The translations under genes were made by a program, and so were the position numbers. Shown here in pieces: positions 41,983 through 52,186 of a stretch of 64,000 nucleotides of DNA (positions are counted from its first letter, which is position 1; the number at the start of each line of letters is the position of its first letter). Below the pieces are notes generated by a model that was given only the letters and a program-made list of their open reading frames with translations, searched no databases and had not been told where the DNA came from. The stretch is from Neolewinella agarilytica (lineage in GTDB: Bacteria; Bacteroidota; Bacteroidia; Chitinophagales; Saprospiraceae): assembly GCF_900110645.1 (NCBI RefSeq), contig NZ_FOFB01000031.1, forward strand, positions 1-64,000. The letters are read 5' to 3'.

Positions 41983-42873
41983 TCAATTTGATGAAGTAAA
42001 AGAAAGGTACCCTGCTGCAACCAAATTAAAACGTATTTCCTCATCAATCCCCTGCTGAAAAGCAGCCGAGAGCGCATCAGAATCCGCCACCAATAGCGCG
42101 CGCGGGTAACCGCCTACGGTCTGCGCATTGGGTCCCAAAAGGATCGGCCCCACGGGGGAGAGTTGAACCGTACCGGGCAACACGGGCGAACTGATCAGGC
42201 TGGGAATAGCTTCAGGGGGCAAGCTTCCCGCCTTCAGTCGAATGCCCTGCCGGTTACTGTCCCGATCCACCAGGAATGGCGTCTTCAGCAGCCATTTCCG
42301 TACTTCTGCGGAAAGTAACGCAAACTCCGGGCCGGGAATGGCGGGTAAGACAGTAACCTCCTCCGGCCAGAAGCGATTAGTTTCTAAATCGGACTGAAAA
42401 GGGGCTTCTCCCTGGGCGCTTATGCGGGCGGACCAACCCTGGCTGACGGCCGGAATACCGGGCAGCCCCGTTTCCCGGCTGCCCAGCCGGGTGGGTAAAT
42501 CCCAGTCTCCACGGATGGCCAGATAGCTGCGCATCCCCCGGCGGGTGGTGGTGCCGGTCAGCAGCGCATCCCCGTCGATGTACAACACACTGTGGGGGTA
42601 GATCAGCTGGCCGTTCAGTCGCCAGTTCATGTCGGCACCGGTCATGGCGATTTGCCCTTTGCCCGACAGGAGCCATTCCCCGGCGGCGAGCGTCATTTCC
42701 AGGCAGGTAGCGGTAGCGGAGCGGTTGAGGAGGTGGTTAGCTGCCCGCATGGCCCGGCCATCGGCCGGGCCGCCGGAGGTGACGCCGAGATGCCGGCTCT
42801 CCGGCCGGCCGCCATCCACTACGTAGGCACCGCCTCCCGGCCGGATGCACTGAATCGTTAGCGTACTGGCCAT
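41983..42873 (-). CDS. pxpC: 5-oxoprolinase subunit C
   Basis: Subunit of the bacterial ATP-dependent 5-oxoprolinase PxpABC, related to KipA and allophanate hydrolase subunit 2. 296 residues from ATG 42873, typical for the family. Motifs: DGGRPESRHLGVTSGGPADG, CLEMTLAAGEWLL, the RRGMRSYLAIRGDWD segment and QGIRLKAGSLPPEAIPSLISS. The ATG lies 16 bases inside the end of pxpB, so the two are translationally coupled. No pxpA (LamB/YcsF) gene is found in the window. Confidence 0.92.
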   Translation of the reverse strand: MASTLTIQCIRPGGGAYVVDGGRPESRHLGVTSGGPADGRAMRAANHLLNRSATATCLEMTLAAGEWLLSGKGQIAMTGADMNWRLNGQLIYPHSVLYIDGDALLTGTTTRRGMRSYLAIRGDWDLPTRLGSRETGLPGIPAVSQGWSARISAQGEAPFQSDLETNRFWPEEVTVLPAIPGPEFALLSAEVRKWLLKTPFLVDRDSNRQGIRLKAGSLPPEAIPSLISSPVLPGTVQLSPVGPILLGPNAQTVGGYPRALLVADSDALSAAFQQGIDEEIRFNLVAAGYLSFTSSN

Positions 42874-43547
42874 GGGGCTGCTGTTTTTTGAAGTTGATGA
42901 AATTCGTCCGGCCCGATGGCGTAGAAACAAACCTGATCACCGGCCTGCAGGCGCGACCAATCGTCTCCGTCCCCTAACATGGGCCAGGGGCAGCGACCGA
43001 TGATTTGCCATCCACCGGGTCCGGCAGTGGGGTAGATGCCCGTTTGGCGACCCGCCAGCCCAACAGATCCCTCAGGAATGGAACGGCGGGGGCTTGCCCT
43101 GCGATCAATGGCTAAGCGCTCGTCCGTTTCTCCCAGAAAAGCAAAGCCCGGCTGGTAGCCAAGTTGATAAACCAGGTAGTCCTTATTCGTATGCAGGCCA
43201 ATAAGCTCATCCGTCGACAGCTCCAGCGTCTCTGCCGCCGTGAGCAGGTCAGGCGCTAAGGAAGGTTCGTAGCAAACGGGGATTTCATGTCGGATGCCTG
43301 TGGCCTCCACTTCTTCCGGCTGTAAGGTGAAAATGATCTCTTTCAGCTGGTAGGGAGTGATCTGTTGGGCATCAAAACAAACGAGCAACGAAGCATAGGC
43401 CGGGATGCATTCCTGAACACCCCGAACCTGCTCTATAGCTGCGGTATAGCGGTGTACAGCCGAGCTTATGGCGGGAGAAATGAGCTGTTCCCAATTAAGG
43501 AGCAGTGCCGTCGGACCGTAGGAAATTATTTCACGTGGGAGTCGCAA
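42858..43547 (-). CDS. pxpB: 5-oxoprolinase subunit B
   Basis: 229 residues, related to KipI and allophanate hydrolase subunit 1; with PxpA and PxpC it converts 5-oxoproline to glutamate using ATP. Motifs: YGPTALLLNWEQLI at the N-terminus, IPVCYEPSLAPDL, the YQLGYQPGFAFLGETDERLA signature and the glycine-rich GSVGLAGRQTGIYPTAGPGGW followed by QIIGRCPWPM. It starts 14 bases after the GT4 gene ends, suggesting one transcript. Confidence 0.93.
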   Translation of the reverse strand: MRLPREIISYGPTALLLNWEQLISPAISSAVHRYTAAIEQVRGVQECIPAYASLLVCFDAQQITPYQLKEIIFTLQPEEVEATGIRHEIPVCYEPSLAPDLLTAAETLELSTDELIGLHTNKDYLVYQLGYQPGFAFLGETDERLAIDRRASPRRSIPEGSVGLAGRQTGIYPTAGPGGWQIIGRCPWPMLGDGDDWSRLQAGDQVCFYAIGPDEFHQLQKTAAPWPVR

Positions 43548-43561
43548 AGGATAAGTTTTGG

Positions 43562-44707
43562 TTATTGATCAGCAGTACTGAAAAGGCTCTGATAAATTTC
43601 CTGAAGACTGGCTTGCGTATGCTTCAGGCCATACCGTTCCAGCGCCATTTGCTGGCGGTTTTGCCGGTCAGCAAGGTCCGGCCGGCCAGTGTCGAATAAT
43701 TGTTTCATGGCCCAATATAGCTGCTGCACATCCCTTTTTGGAATAAGTATCCCCAGTTTGTCTGTCGTCAGTATGTCTTCGGGGCCACCACAGCGGGTGC
43801 TTATGCAGGGGAGTCCGCTGATGATGGCTTCGAGTAGCACGACACTTTGGGTTTCAACGTCAGAGTTGAGCACGAAGGCATCTGCCCGTCGCATCAAGGC
43901 GGCAATTTCTTCGATGGGCTGGTAGCCAGGGAAGCTTATCTGGCGCGGACGCAGGTGCAGAGAATGGACCAGCGCCAGCAGCGTCTCATCCGGGGGATGC
44001 CCCGCTAAAACCAGGTGAACATTCTCTTCCTCATTGGCCAGTTTTTTGAAAGCATGGAGAATGCCCTCCACGTTTTTGTTAGCTGAAAAGCAGGAAACGT
44101 GGAGGAAAGTATGGGGCCTCTCACTGTCCACGGGGCCAGGCCGGAACACCGTCTCGTCCACAATGTTAGCCAGGGTGCGATATCTACCGCTAATTCCGTT
44201 TTGTTCCATGCCGCGTTGCAGGCTTGGACTTACGGGTAGCAGCCAGTCGGCCCGCCGGGCCGCCCGCCGGGCGATGACCAGCTCTGGTAATCGTAGTTTC
44301 GGCCAGGGTTGGAGAAAGCGGGAGGCGTGTTCCGTCAGTACCCACGGAATATTCCATTTTCGGGCCAGACGATCAGCCACGATGCCACCGTCAATCAATA
44401 CATGAGCATGGATCAGGTCCGGCACACTCTTAAGCTCACCGATTGCCTGCCGCCAGGCTCTGCTCCTCATCCAGATTCTTTGCACCCGCGCGCCGTCGCC
44501 CCCGTAATACACGATTACCAGACGACCATAGGCCTCCTCATGAATCACCAATTCCGTACGACCGTTTTCAATGTCAGGATCTGCTACTACACAAACAACC
44601 TCGACATCATACTCCTGGGACGTTATGGCCGCAAACTGTTGCACAAAATTCCCGTCCTGCGGATGAACGCGGTTCGGGAACCAGGGACTGATGATGAGTA
44701 TTTTCAT
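43562..44707 (-). CDS. GT4-family glycosyltransferase carrying two repeat insertions
   Basis: 381 residues from ATG 44707 (MKILIISPWFPN). A GT-B fold retaining glycosyltransferase. The N-domain opens with NFVQQFAAITS; the sugar-nucleotide domain has HTFLHVSCFSANKNVEGILH, VHLVLAGHPPDE, and the EX7E-type VLLEAIISGLPCISTRCGGPEDIL. Donor and acceptor cannot be deduced. Two family-1 elements lie inside: one encodes YGGDGARVQ near residue 70, in the linker after the second strand of the N-domain; the other encodes SLHLRPRQ between the AGHPPDE strand and the FPGYQPIEEI motif. Both keep the frame open. Confidence 0.9.
   Translation of the reverse strand: MKILIISPWFPNRVHPQDGNFVQQFAAITSQEYDVEVVCVVADPDIENGRTELVIHEEAYGRLVIVYYGGDGARVQRIWMRSRAWRQAIGELKSVPDLIHAHVLIDGGIVADRLARKWNIPWVLTEHASRFLQPWPKLRLPELVIARRAARRADWLLPVSPSLQRGMEQNGISGRYRTLANIVDETVFRPGPVDSERPHTFLHVSCFSANKNVEGILHAFKKLANEEENVHLVLAGHPPDETLLALVHSLHLRPRQISFPGYQPIEEIAALMRRADAFVLNSDVETQSVVLLEAIISGLPCISTRCGGPEDILTTDKLGILIPKRDVQQLYWAMKQLFDTGRPDLADRQNRQQMALERYGLKHTQASLQEIYQSLFSTADQ
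43942..43959 (-). repeat. Family-1 element inside the GT4 gene (C-domain copy)
   Basis: GGCGCGGACGCAGGTGCA on the plus strand; the gene reads it as LHLRPRQ. Confidence 0.75.
44481..44501 (+). repeat. Family-1 element inside the GT4 gene (N-domain copy)
   Basis: TGCACCCGCG followed by CGCCGTCGCCC, the longer variant also seen at 30962. The gene reads the other strand as GGDGARVQ. Confidence 0.65.
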
Positions 44708-44742
44708 GTTGACGATCAATGATAGGCAAAAAATGTAAATGC

Positions 44743-44750
44743 TACCTTTG
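44743..44750 (+). promoter_or_regulatory. -7 promoter element of the GH16 gene
   Basis: TACCTTTG matches TAnnTTTG exactly and lies 21 bases before the ATG at 44772. Confidence 0.6.
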
Positions 44751-44771
44751 TCCTCCCAAAATATTCAATCC

Positions 44772-45668
44772 ATGAAGCTTAGCACCATTCTCTTTTTGTC
44801 TTCTATTTGTTGTCTGCTACTCGTTGGTTGTAAAGCGGATGGCAGCGATGTGGATGCCTCGCCAGCCACTCCATCTACCTCTTCTTCGGCTACCGCTGCT
44901 TCTACAAGCGTTACGCCAGCGGATACTAAAGGCTACGCTCCGGCCGGCTATTCATTAGTCTGGAGTGATGAATTCAACGAAGGCACCATGCCCAGCGAGA
45001 AAAACTGGGGCTACCAGAGCGGCGGTCATGGCTGGACGGCCAAAGAGCTGCAGCTCTATCAGGACGCTGACCCGGATAACGTTGGTGTGGCGGATGGCCT
45101 GCTGAGAATTACTGCTTTGGTGGAAAAGACCAAAAGAAATGCTTTTACCAGTACCCGTTTGGTGAGTAAGGGAAAAGCTATGTTTGAAGAAGGTTACTTT
45201 GAGGTAAGAGCTAAGTTTCCTTCGGGGGAAGGAATGCGCTCAGCTTTCTGGATGGTAGGTGATACGGTTTCTAAAATCGGCTGGCCTAAAGCAGGTGAAA
45301 TTGATCTGGTCGAGCACTACGGTAAGTTTCCAACCGTTGTCGGTTGTGCGGTACAGACACCCTTGAATTACTGGTCAAAGAAATCTCAATTGGGCGGTTC
45401 AAAAATTGTAAAGACAGCCGAGTCTGATTTCCATGTATACGGCTGTCTCTGGACGCCTGAAAGGCTGGAGTTTAGTGTCGACGGAGAGGTATACTGGACC
45501 TACGATGCTGTCTCGTTGACCGGCGGGTTAAGCTATCCCTTCAAATGGCCATTTTATATGGTAGCCAACGTTTCTGTAGGAGGTGTGCGTGGTCCGGGAG
45601 GGGAACTGAAGCCTGAGAATTTTCCCGCAAGTATGTACATCGATTACGTAAGGGTGTTTCAGAAGTAA
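44772..45668 (+). CDS. GH16 family beta-glucanase lipoprotein
   Basis: 298 residues. Signal peptide MKLSTILFLSSICCLLLVGC with lipobox LVGC, a Ser/Thr/Ala-rich tether, then a GH16 beta-jelly-roll. The catalytic motif is GEIDLVEHYG (E-x-D-x-x-E, nucleophile and acid/base glutamates). The flanking DEFNEGTMPSEKNWGYQSGG, EGYFEVRAKFPSGEGMRSAF, the Trp-rich FHVYGCLWTPERLEFSVDG and the C-terminal YIDYVRVFQ are typical. GH16 enzymes of this type cut laminarin-like beta-1,3-glucans or related polysaccharides; exact specificity is not readable. It would be anchored on the cell surface or periplasmic face. No SusC/SusD genes are nearby. Confidence 0.92.
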   Translation: MKLSTILFLSSICCLLLVGCKADGSDVDASPATPSTSSSATAASTSVTPADTKGYAPAGYSLVWSDEFNEGTMPSEKNWGYQSGGHGWTAKELQLYQDADPDNVGVADGLLRITALVEKTKRNAFTSTRLVSKGKAMFEEGYFEVRAKFPSGEGMRSAFWMVGDTVSKIGWPKAGEIDLVEHYGKFPTVVGCAVQTPLNYWSKKSQLGGSKIVKTAESDFHVYGCLWTPERLEFSVDGEVYWTYDAVSLTGGLSYPFKWPFYMVANVSVGGVRGPGGELKPENFPASMYIDYVRVFQK

Positions 45669-45677
45669 AAACTGAAG

Positions 45678-46208
45678 TTAGCCCAGCAGGGGCCACTCCA
45701 GATCTCTTTCCGCTACCAGGAAATCGACTTCCAGTTCAGGCCACTCAATGCCAAGGGCAGGGTCGTCATAACGAAGGCCCCCCTCGGCTGCAGGGTTGTA
45801 GTAATTATCACATTTGTAGGCAAATAAAGCCGTGTCTGACAAGACCAGGTAGCCGTGTGCGAATCCCGCAGGAATAAACAGCTGGTGCTGGTTCTCTCCG
45901 CTCAATCGTGTGCCGTACCACTGATGAAGGGTAGGGGAGCCGGGGCGCATGTCCACCGCTACATCAAAAACTTCACCGGAAATTACCCGCACGAGCTTTG
46001 CCTGCGCACTGTCACCAGTCTGGAAGTGTAATCCCCGCAATATGCCTTTGGGAGAGCGCGCCTGGTTGTCCTGAACGAAAGTGTTGTCGATGCCTGCTTC
46101 CGTAAATGTCTTTTGGTTGTAAGACTCGAAAAAGTAACCACGCTTGTCTCCGAAAACTCGGGGTTCAAATAACTGTAAGCCGGAAATAGGGGTAGAATGA
46201 AAGGGCAC
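45678..46208 (-). CDS. rfbC: dTDP-4-dehydrorhamnose 3,5-epimerase
   Basis: Epimerase of dTDP-L-rhamnose synthesis, 176 residues as usual for the cupin fold. Motifs: FGDKRGYFFESYNQKTF, the QDNQARSPKGILRGLHFQ stretch with catalytic His, GEVFDVAVDMRPGSPT, IPAGFAHGYLVLSDTALFAY with catalytic Tyr region, and YNPAAEGGLRYDDPALGI. The other rfb genes (A, B, D) are not in the window. It converges with the GH16 gene, 9 bases apart. Confidence 0.95.
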   Translation of the reverse strand: MPFHSTPISGLQLFEPRVFGDKRGYFFESYNQKTFTEAGIDNTFVQDNQARSPKGILRGLHFQTGDSAQAKLVRVISGEVFDVAVDMRPGSPTLHQWYGTRLSGENQHQLFIPAGFAHGYLVLSDTALFAYKCDNYYNPAAEGGLRYDDPALGIEWPELEVDFLVAERDLEWPLLG

Positions 46209-46266
46209 GTTGGATAGTTTGGGATGCAGTTTGAAGGTGGATCTGGGTGAGCCGAAAGCCGTCGGG

Positions 46267-46836
46267 CTACCAGCCCCGGTAGCGGGGCGGTTTAATGTTC
46301 ATCATCCGCAGGTACATCAGCAACTGAGCCCGGTGGTGGGTGGCATGGTCCTGCAGCAGGTAAACGATTACTCTTTTACTTCTTGGCCCCGCAAAAAAGT
46401 TGGGCACCATCTCTTCCCAGCCTGCCGCTGGCAGGCTCTCAACGGCAGCGGTGCCGAAGGCGTAGGCGTCCGTAATCATAGAGATGAGCTCTTTACGGCT
46501 TAGGTCCTCCTCGGCTAAGAGTTCCCGCAGAGCATCTTCGTCAAACCCCTCCGGCTCGTAGCCCAGAAACCGACGGCTAAGCCCGTACACGTTACCCGAT
46601 ATGTGCTGAATCTGCTCCTGCACCGACATCTGATTGGCAGTAGGCCGGTAGTGCAACGAAGAATCAGGAATGGCCGCCAGCGCTTCCAGCGTGTAGGCCA
46701 AAGAATTACTCCATTTTTCCTTCCATTCTTTCTGGGCAGGAAAGTCCACTTCCGCCTGAGCCTGTAACGGTGAGGCTGCAATCAATAAGAGAAAGCCCCC
46801 CAAAAGGAGGGCAAGGGAGAAAGTAATCGTTTTCAT
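46267..46836 (-). CDS. Exported DinB-family protein
   Basis: 189 residues. An N-terminal signal peptide (MKTITFSLALLLGGFLLLIA then SPLQAQ) precedes a four-helix DinB-type bundle. The metal-binding His pattern is present: first His in MSVQEQIQHISGNVYG, then the pair in LLQDHATHHRAQLLMYLRMM. DinB proteins are often metal-dependent thiol transferases or hydrolases; an exported one has no known substrate. ATG 46836 is chosen because it begins the signal peptide. Its start is only 22 bases from that of the divergent LysM gene. Confidence 0.85.
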   Translation of the reverse strand: MKTITFSLALLLGGFLLLIAASPLQAQAEVDFPAQKEWKEKWSNSLAYTLEALAAIPDSSLHYRPTANQMSVQEQIQHISGNVYGLSRRFLGYEPEGFDEDALRELLAEEDLSRKELISMITDAYAFGTAAVESLPAAGWEEMVPNFFAGPRSKRVIVYLLQDHATHHRAQLLMYLRMMNIKPPRYRGW

Positions 46837-46858
46837 GGAGGCAAATATAACTTGATCG

Positions 46859-47779
46859 ATGCTTAATGCGCTTTCCGATGTATCTTGCCATCGTTTATTT
46901 ACTGATCCAAATATCCCTGCTCTTTTGAAACGCGTAGTTTTTACCCTGCTTCTGCTGGGACTCGGTTTTTGCGCTCGTGCGCAGCAAACCGGAGACAGCC
47001 TGTACTTCCTGCTCCCGAATGACACGATGTTGCTTTACAACGACGTCGCCTCCGGGCAAGTCCTGTTTGACCATTACCTGGCAAACGGGCAAACGCTTTT
47101 CGGAGCGGCCAAATTTTATGGCCTGAGTTTGGAAGATGTCTATCACCTTAATCCCAAGCTGCGCGCTAAGTACGAATCGGGTGATAAAGTCAGGGTCCCG
47201 ATTCCGACGAAGCTGGTGCGGCCACTACCCGCACCAGACAGCCTGGCCTGGTTTGTGCCGGTTAAGTACCGGATGAGTAAAGGAGAGACGCTGTTCGGGC
47301 TCACCCGGCGTACGCTGAAACGAGACAACGAAAGCTCGCTGATGGCGCTGAATCCTGGCTTAAATCCACAGGCAATGACCGCCCGGCAGGTAATCATTAT
47401 CGGTTACCTGAAGCTCGACGGAATTCCCGAACAGGCACAGGGAGAAATTGAAGACCCTTACGTCCGGCGTAACCGGGGACTGCGTAACCTCTGGGAAGCC
47501 CGTACGAAAGGAAAGAAAATGATCTCCGAAAATGGGAAAGCCGCCTGGACCCGAAAAGGAGACGCCAATAAATGGATGGCGCTTCACCGAACGGCACCGG
47601 TGAATAGTATCATCGAAATTGAAGATCCCCGCAGTCGTAAGATTATCTATGCCCGCGTGGTCGCTCCCATCCCGGATCAGATTTACCCGCGGGACGTGAT
47701 TGTAGTTGTTAGCCCGCTTCTCGTTAAGGCATTTGGTGTCAGGGATAAACAGTTTTACGTCCGCACCCGTCACTTTTAA
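46859..47779 (+). CDS. Exported LysM protein with RlpA-like C-terminal domain
   Basis: Up to 306 residues. The hydrophobic signal sequence (LLKRVVFTLLLLGLGFCARAQ) starts at residue 22, so the true start may be the in-frame TTG near 46925 instead of ATG 46859. LysM-like repeats: FDHYLANGQTLFGAAKFYGL (about 70-118) and YRMSKGETLFGLTRRTLKRD (about 140-185). The C-terminal part, GKAAWTRKGDANKWMALHRT then APVNSIIEIEDPRSRKIIYA, resembles the double-psi barrel of RlpA-type proteins, but no catalytic Asp/His pair is clear. Probably a peptidoglycan-bound periplasmic protein. Confidence 0.78.
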   Translation: MLNALSDVSCHRLFTDPNIPALLKRVVFTLLLLGLGFCARAQQTGDSLYFLLPNDTMLLYNDVASGQVLFDHYLANGQTLFGAAKFYGLSLEDVYHLNPKLRAKYESGDKVRVPIPTKLVRPLPAPDSLAWFVPVKYRMSKGETLFGLTRRTLKRDNESSLMALNPGLNPQAMTARQVIIIGYLKLDGIPEQAQGEIEDPYVRRNRGLRNLWEARTKGKKMISENGKAAWTRKGDANKWMALHRTAPVNSIIEIEDPRSRKIIYARVVAPIPDQIYPRDVIVVVSPLLVKAFGVRDKQFYVRTRHF

Positions 47780-47782
47780 GTT

Positions 47783-47813
47783 CTCTTAACGGCTAAGCCG
47801 CAATTTTTAAGAG
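47783..47813 (+). terminator. Possible terminator with two-step stem
   Basis: CTCTTAA (47783-47789) pairs with TTAAGAG (47807-47813), with inner hairpin CGGCT-A-AGCCG and an ATTTT stretch between. It begins 4 bases after the LysM gene. Confidence 0.45.
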
Positions 47814-47872
47814 TGATGCATCGGTTTTAGGGTCATACTTTATTCCTGTCTACGCCCCTAAACCGAAACCTG

Positions 47873-48571
47873 ATGAGAGCTTTGATTTTTCACCACCTGA
47901 TCAAGGTGGCCTCCGTACTATTTCTTTTAACAGTTGCGGACCATCCGCCGTCGATAAAGCAGCTCGCTGGCTACGGTGAGCTGCATACCGAAGAATCCTA
48001 CGGCGGCTGTGCCCTCGACCCGGAGTATGAACTCGTTCACCATACAGCCCGTCGCCATTTACTGTACCTCTTTGAAGATATTGCAGAAGCTGCCGGACAG
48101 GCTCCGGACACCTATTCTGTCGAGTTAATTCGTAACCGGGGAGGAGAATCCTACATTAATGCCATGACCTGTAGCTCGAGCCGCCTGATTTGGGTAAGCG
48201 TTAAGGCCTGGGAGGAACTACATGATTACGAACCAGCCCTGGCATTACTGATCGCTCATGAACTTGCCCACGGTGATCTCCGAAGCCCGTTTTTACTGCG
48301 GACTGACCCCATGCAGGAAACCGAGCGTCATCTGTTTCAGTCCCTTACTTACCGCCAGCAGTGGGAAGTTTCGGCTGATCAGCGAGCAGCTGAATTTATG
48401 CTCAAAGCGGGGTATCAACCAGCTCAGATTCGGGCTGCGGCTCGCTATATACTGCAGCAGGAAGGGGCTACACACCTGATTCCCGCCAGTTTTTCTCATC
48501 CGTCCGGCTGGGACCGGGTAGCCCTACTGGGGTACTATTTGCAACGTGGCGAAAGCGTATTTGCTAAGTAA
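47873..48571 (+). CDS. Exported M48-type zinc metalloprotease
   Basis: 232 residues with a hydrophobic N-terminus (HLIKVASVLFLLTVADHP) suggesting export or membrane anchoring. The zinc site is LLIAHELAHGD (HExxH-type HELAH) with the third ligand probably Glu in WEVSADQRAAEFML, as in M48 peptidases (E...D). A family-typical strand VELIRNRGGESYINAMTCSS precedes it. M48 proteins such as BepA and LoiP act on outer-membrane proteins in the periplasm; whether this short form does so is unknown. Confidence 0.85.
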   Translation: MRALIFHHLIKVASVLFLLTVADHPPSIKQLAGYGELHTEESYGGCALDPEYELVHHTARRHLLYLFEDIAEAAGQAPDTYSVELIRNRGGESYINAMTCSSSRLIWVSVKAWEELHDYEPALALLIAHELAHGDLRSPFLLRTDPMQETERHLFQSLTYRQQWEVSADQRAAEFMLKAGYQPAQIRAAARYILQQEGATHLIPASFSHPSGWDRVALLGYYLQRGESVFAK

Positions 48572-48658
48572 TGTTTTGGGCCCTTAATCAAACTCAGCAG
48601 GGCCGCTGCCGCAGGGTGCAAAGAACAGTTTTTAAAGCAATGTAGCCATTCAGTTCTT

Positions 48659-49621
48659 TCATCGCCATGCCACTCCTACGTAGCGCTCGTTCTTCCGGAA
48701 ATCTTCCGGGACAACCTTCAGGATTGCTCTTCGGAGCTCCACCAAAAGCTTCTCGCGGGTGAATGATTTGCTGACAACCAGGCTCACCTCCCGGGCCGGC
48801 TGGGGTGGGGCAAAGCGTTTGATGTGGTTTTTATCGGTAACGGGGTGGACGCTCATTTCAGGAATGATGGTGTAGCCGGCATTATTACGAACCATATTCT
48901 TCAACGTTTCAATGGAGCCGGCCTGAAAGGTGAAACTGCCAACATCCGGTCCGGAGCCATTCTCCCCCACGGTTCCGGAGGAGGAAGGTGCCGCGTTGCA
49001 AATATTAAGCATCTGATTGCGAAAGCAATGCCCCTGTTGCAAAATCCACAAGCTTTTGGGGTCTACGTGCTTGGGCAGTAGCGGGCTTCGTTGCAAAATC
49101 TGCTCTTCGGGTGAGGCATAAATAAGAAAGGGCTCGTAGTAAAGTGGTATCTCTCTTAGTTGTTTATCCTCAAGTGGTGTGACGAGCAGGCCCACGTCCA
49201 ATTGCTTTCGTTTTAGCCCTTCCATAATTTGTTCAGACTGCATCTCCCGGACAATGAGATGAACATCAGGGAAATCAGCCGTGAAGGACCGAATGAATAA
49301 GGGGAGAAGGTAGGGGGCAAGGGTGGGAATAATCCCCATCACATAGGTGCCGGTAATGCTGCTGCTTTCATCTTCCAACATAGAATACAAGCCCGCAACA
49401 TCATCCATCACCAGGCGGGCCTGGGCAATTACCTTTTCTCCGATACGGGTAGGCCGGATGGGGTTGGCCTGCCGATCCATCAACTGGATGCCAAGCTCTT
49501 CTTCCAGTTTTTTGAACTGGGTGGTCAGGGTAGGTTGAGCCACATAACAACTCTTGGCCGCCAGCCCGAAATGGCGGTGATCATCGAGGGCAATGAGGTA
49601 CTTTAATTGTTGGATAGACAT
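48659..49621 (-). CDS. oxyR: Hydrogen-peroxide-sensing LysR regulator OxyR
   Basis: 320 residues. N-terminal LysR winged helix (QQLKYLIALDDHRHFGLAAK, then SCYVAQPTLTTQFKKLEEEL). The redox pair sits in GHCFRNQMLNIC, with Cys at residues 199 and 208, the same numbers as in E. coli OxyR. Disulfide formation between them would switch the protein to its activating form. It is divergent from katG. A perfect TACTTTTG box on this strand (49653-49646) is its promoter, and an OxyR site lies just upstream, so autoregulation is likely. Confidence 0.95.
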   Translation of the reverse strand: MSIQQLKYLIALDDHRHFGLAAKSCYVAQPTLTTQFKKLEEELGIQLMDRQANPIRPTRIGEKVIAQARLVMDDVAGLYSMLEDESSSITGTYVMGIIPTLAPYLLPLFIRSFTADFPDVHLIVREMQSEQIMEGLKRKQLDVGLLVTPLEDKQLREIPLYYEPFLIYASPEEQILQRSPLLPKHVDPKSLWILQQGHCFRNQMLNICNAAPSSSGTVGENGSGPDVGSFTFQAGSIETLKNMVRNNAGYTIIPEMSVHPVTDKNHIKRFAPPQPAREVSLVVSKSFTREKLLVELRRAILKVVPEDFRKNERYVGVAWR

Positions 49622-49645
49622 AAGGATAGCAGCACTTGATCAGCG

Positions 49646-49653
49646 CAAAAGTA
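49646..49653 (-). promoter_or_regulatory. oxyR -7 promoter element
   Basis: Plus-strand CAAAAGTA is TACTTTTG on the minus strand, an exact TAnnTTTG match, 24 bases upstream of the oxyR ATG. Confidence 0.6.
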
Positions 49654-49666
49654 GTAGAATTGACTG

Positions 49667-49681
49667 ATAGTTAATATCTAT
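49667..49681. promoter_or_regulatory. OxyR binding site
   Basis: ATAGTTAATATCTAT fits the OxyR half-operator ATAGnTnnnAnCTAT at every fixed base and extends to GATAG...CTATC. Seven bases later GAATTTAATCAATTT could be a poor second half-site. The site is centred about 65 bases upstream of the predicted katG transcript start and directly upstream of the oxyR promoter. Confidence 0.7.
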
Positions 49682-49724
49682 CAATAAAGAATTTAATCAA
49701 TTTCTACAATCGGCATAAGTGCCT

Positions 49725-52022
<2,298 letters not shown>

Positions 52023-52058
52023 GTAGAGATTTATTTTATTTGAGACACTATGATTCGA

Positions 52059-52091
52059 GCCTCGTTACAATCCTGTAACGGGGCTTTTTTT
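52059..52091 (+). terminator. Rho-independent terminator of katG
   Basis: Stem GCCTCGTTACA / TGTAACGGGGC (one G-U pair) with ATCC loop, then seven T. Confidence 0.9.
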
Positions 52092-52131
52092 ACGCAATTA
52101 CCAGGGCAGACGTGCAGAGAGAATGTTTTCG

Positions 52132-52150
52132 GGGCGCACCCGCAGGTGCA
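52132..52150 (-). repeat. Family-1 element, variant
   Basis: GGGCGCACCCGCAGGTGCA, two changes from consensus, which create a GCACC-CGCA-GGTGC hairpin. It lies between convergent katG and the GT1 gene. Confidence 0.6.
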
Positions 52151-52186
52151 GGCAAAGGCTTCTTTAACAGCAGTGAACCACCCGAA

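Noticed and set aside
24050-43515. A 16-base identity (AGGAGCAGTGCCGTCG) between the pyrR upstream region and the start of pxpB
   Set aside because: One or two exact 16-mer matches are expected by chance in 64 kb on both strands, and the flanks do not match.
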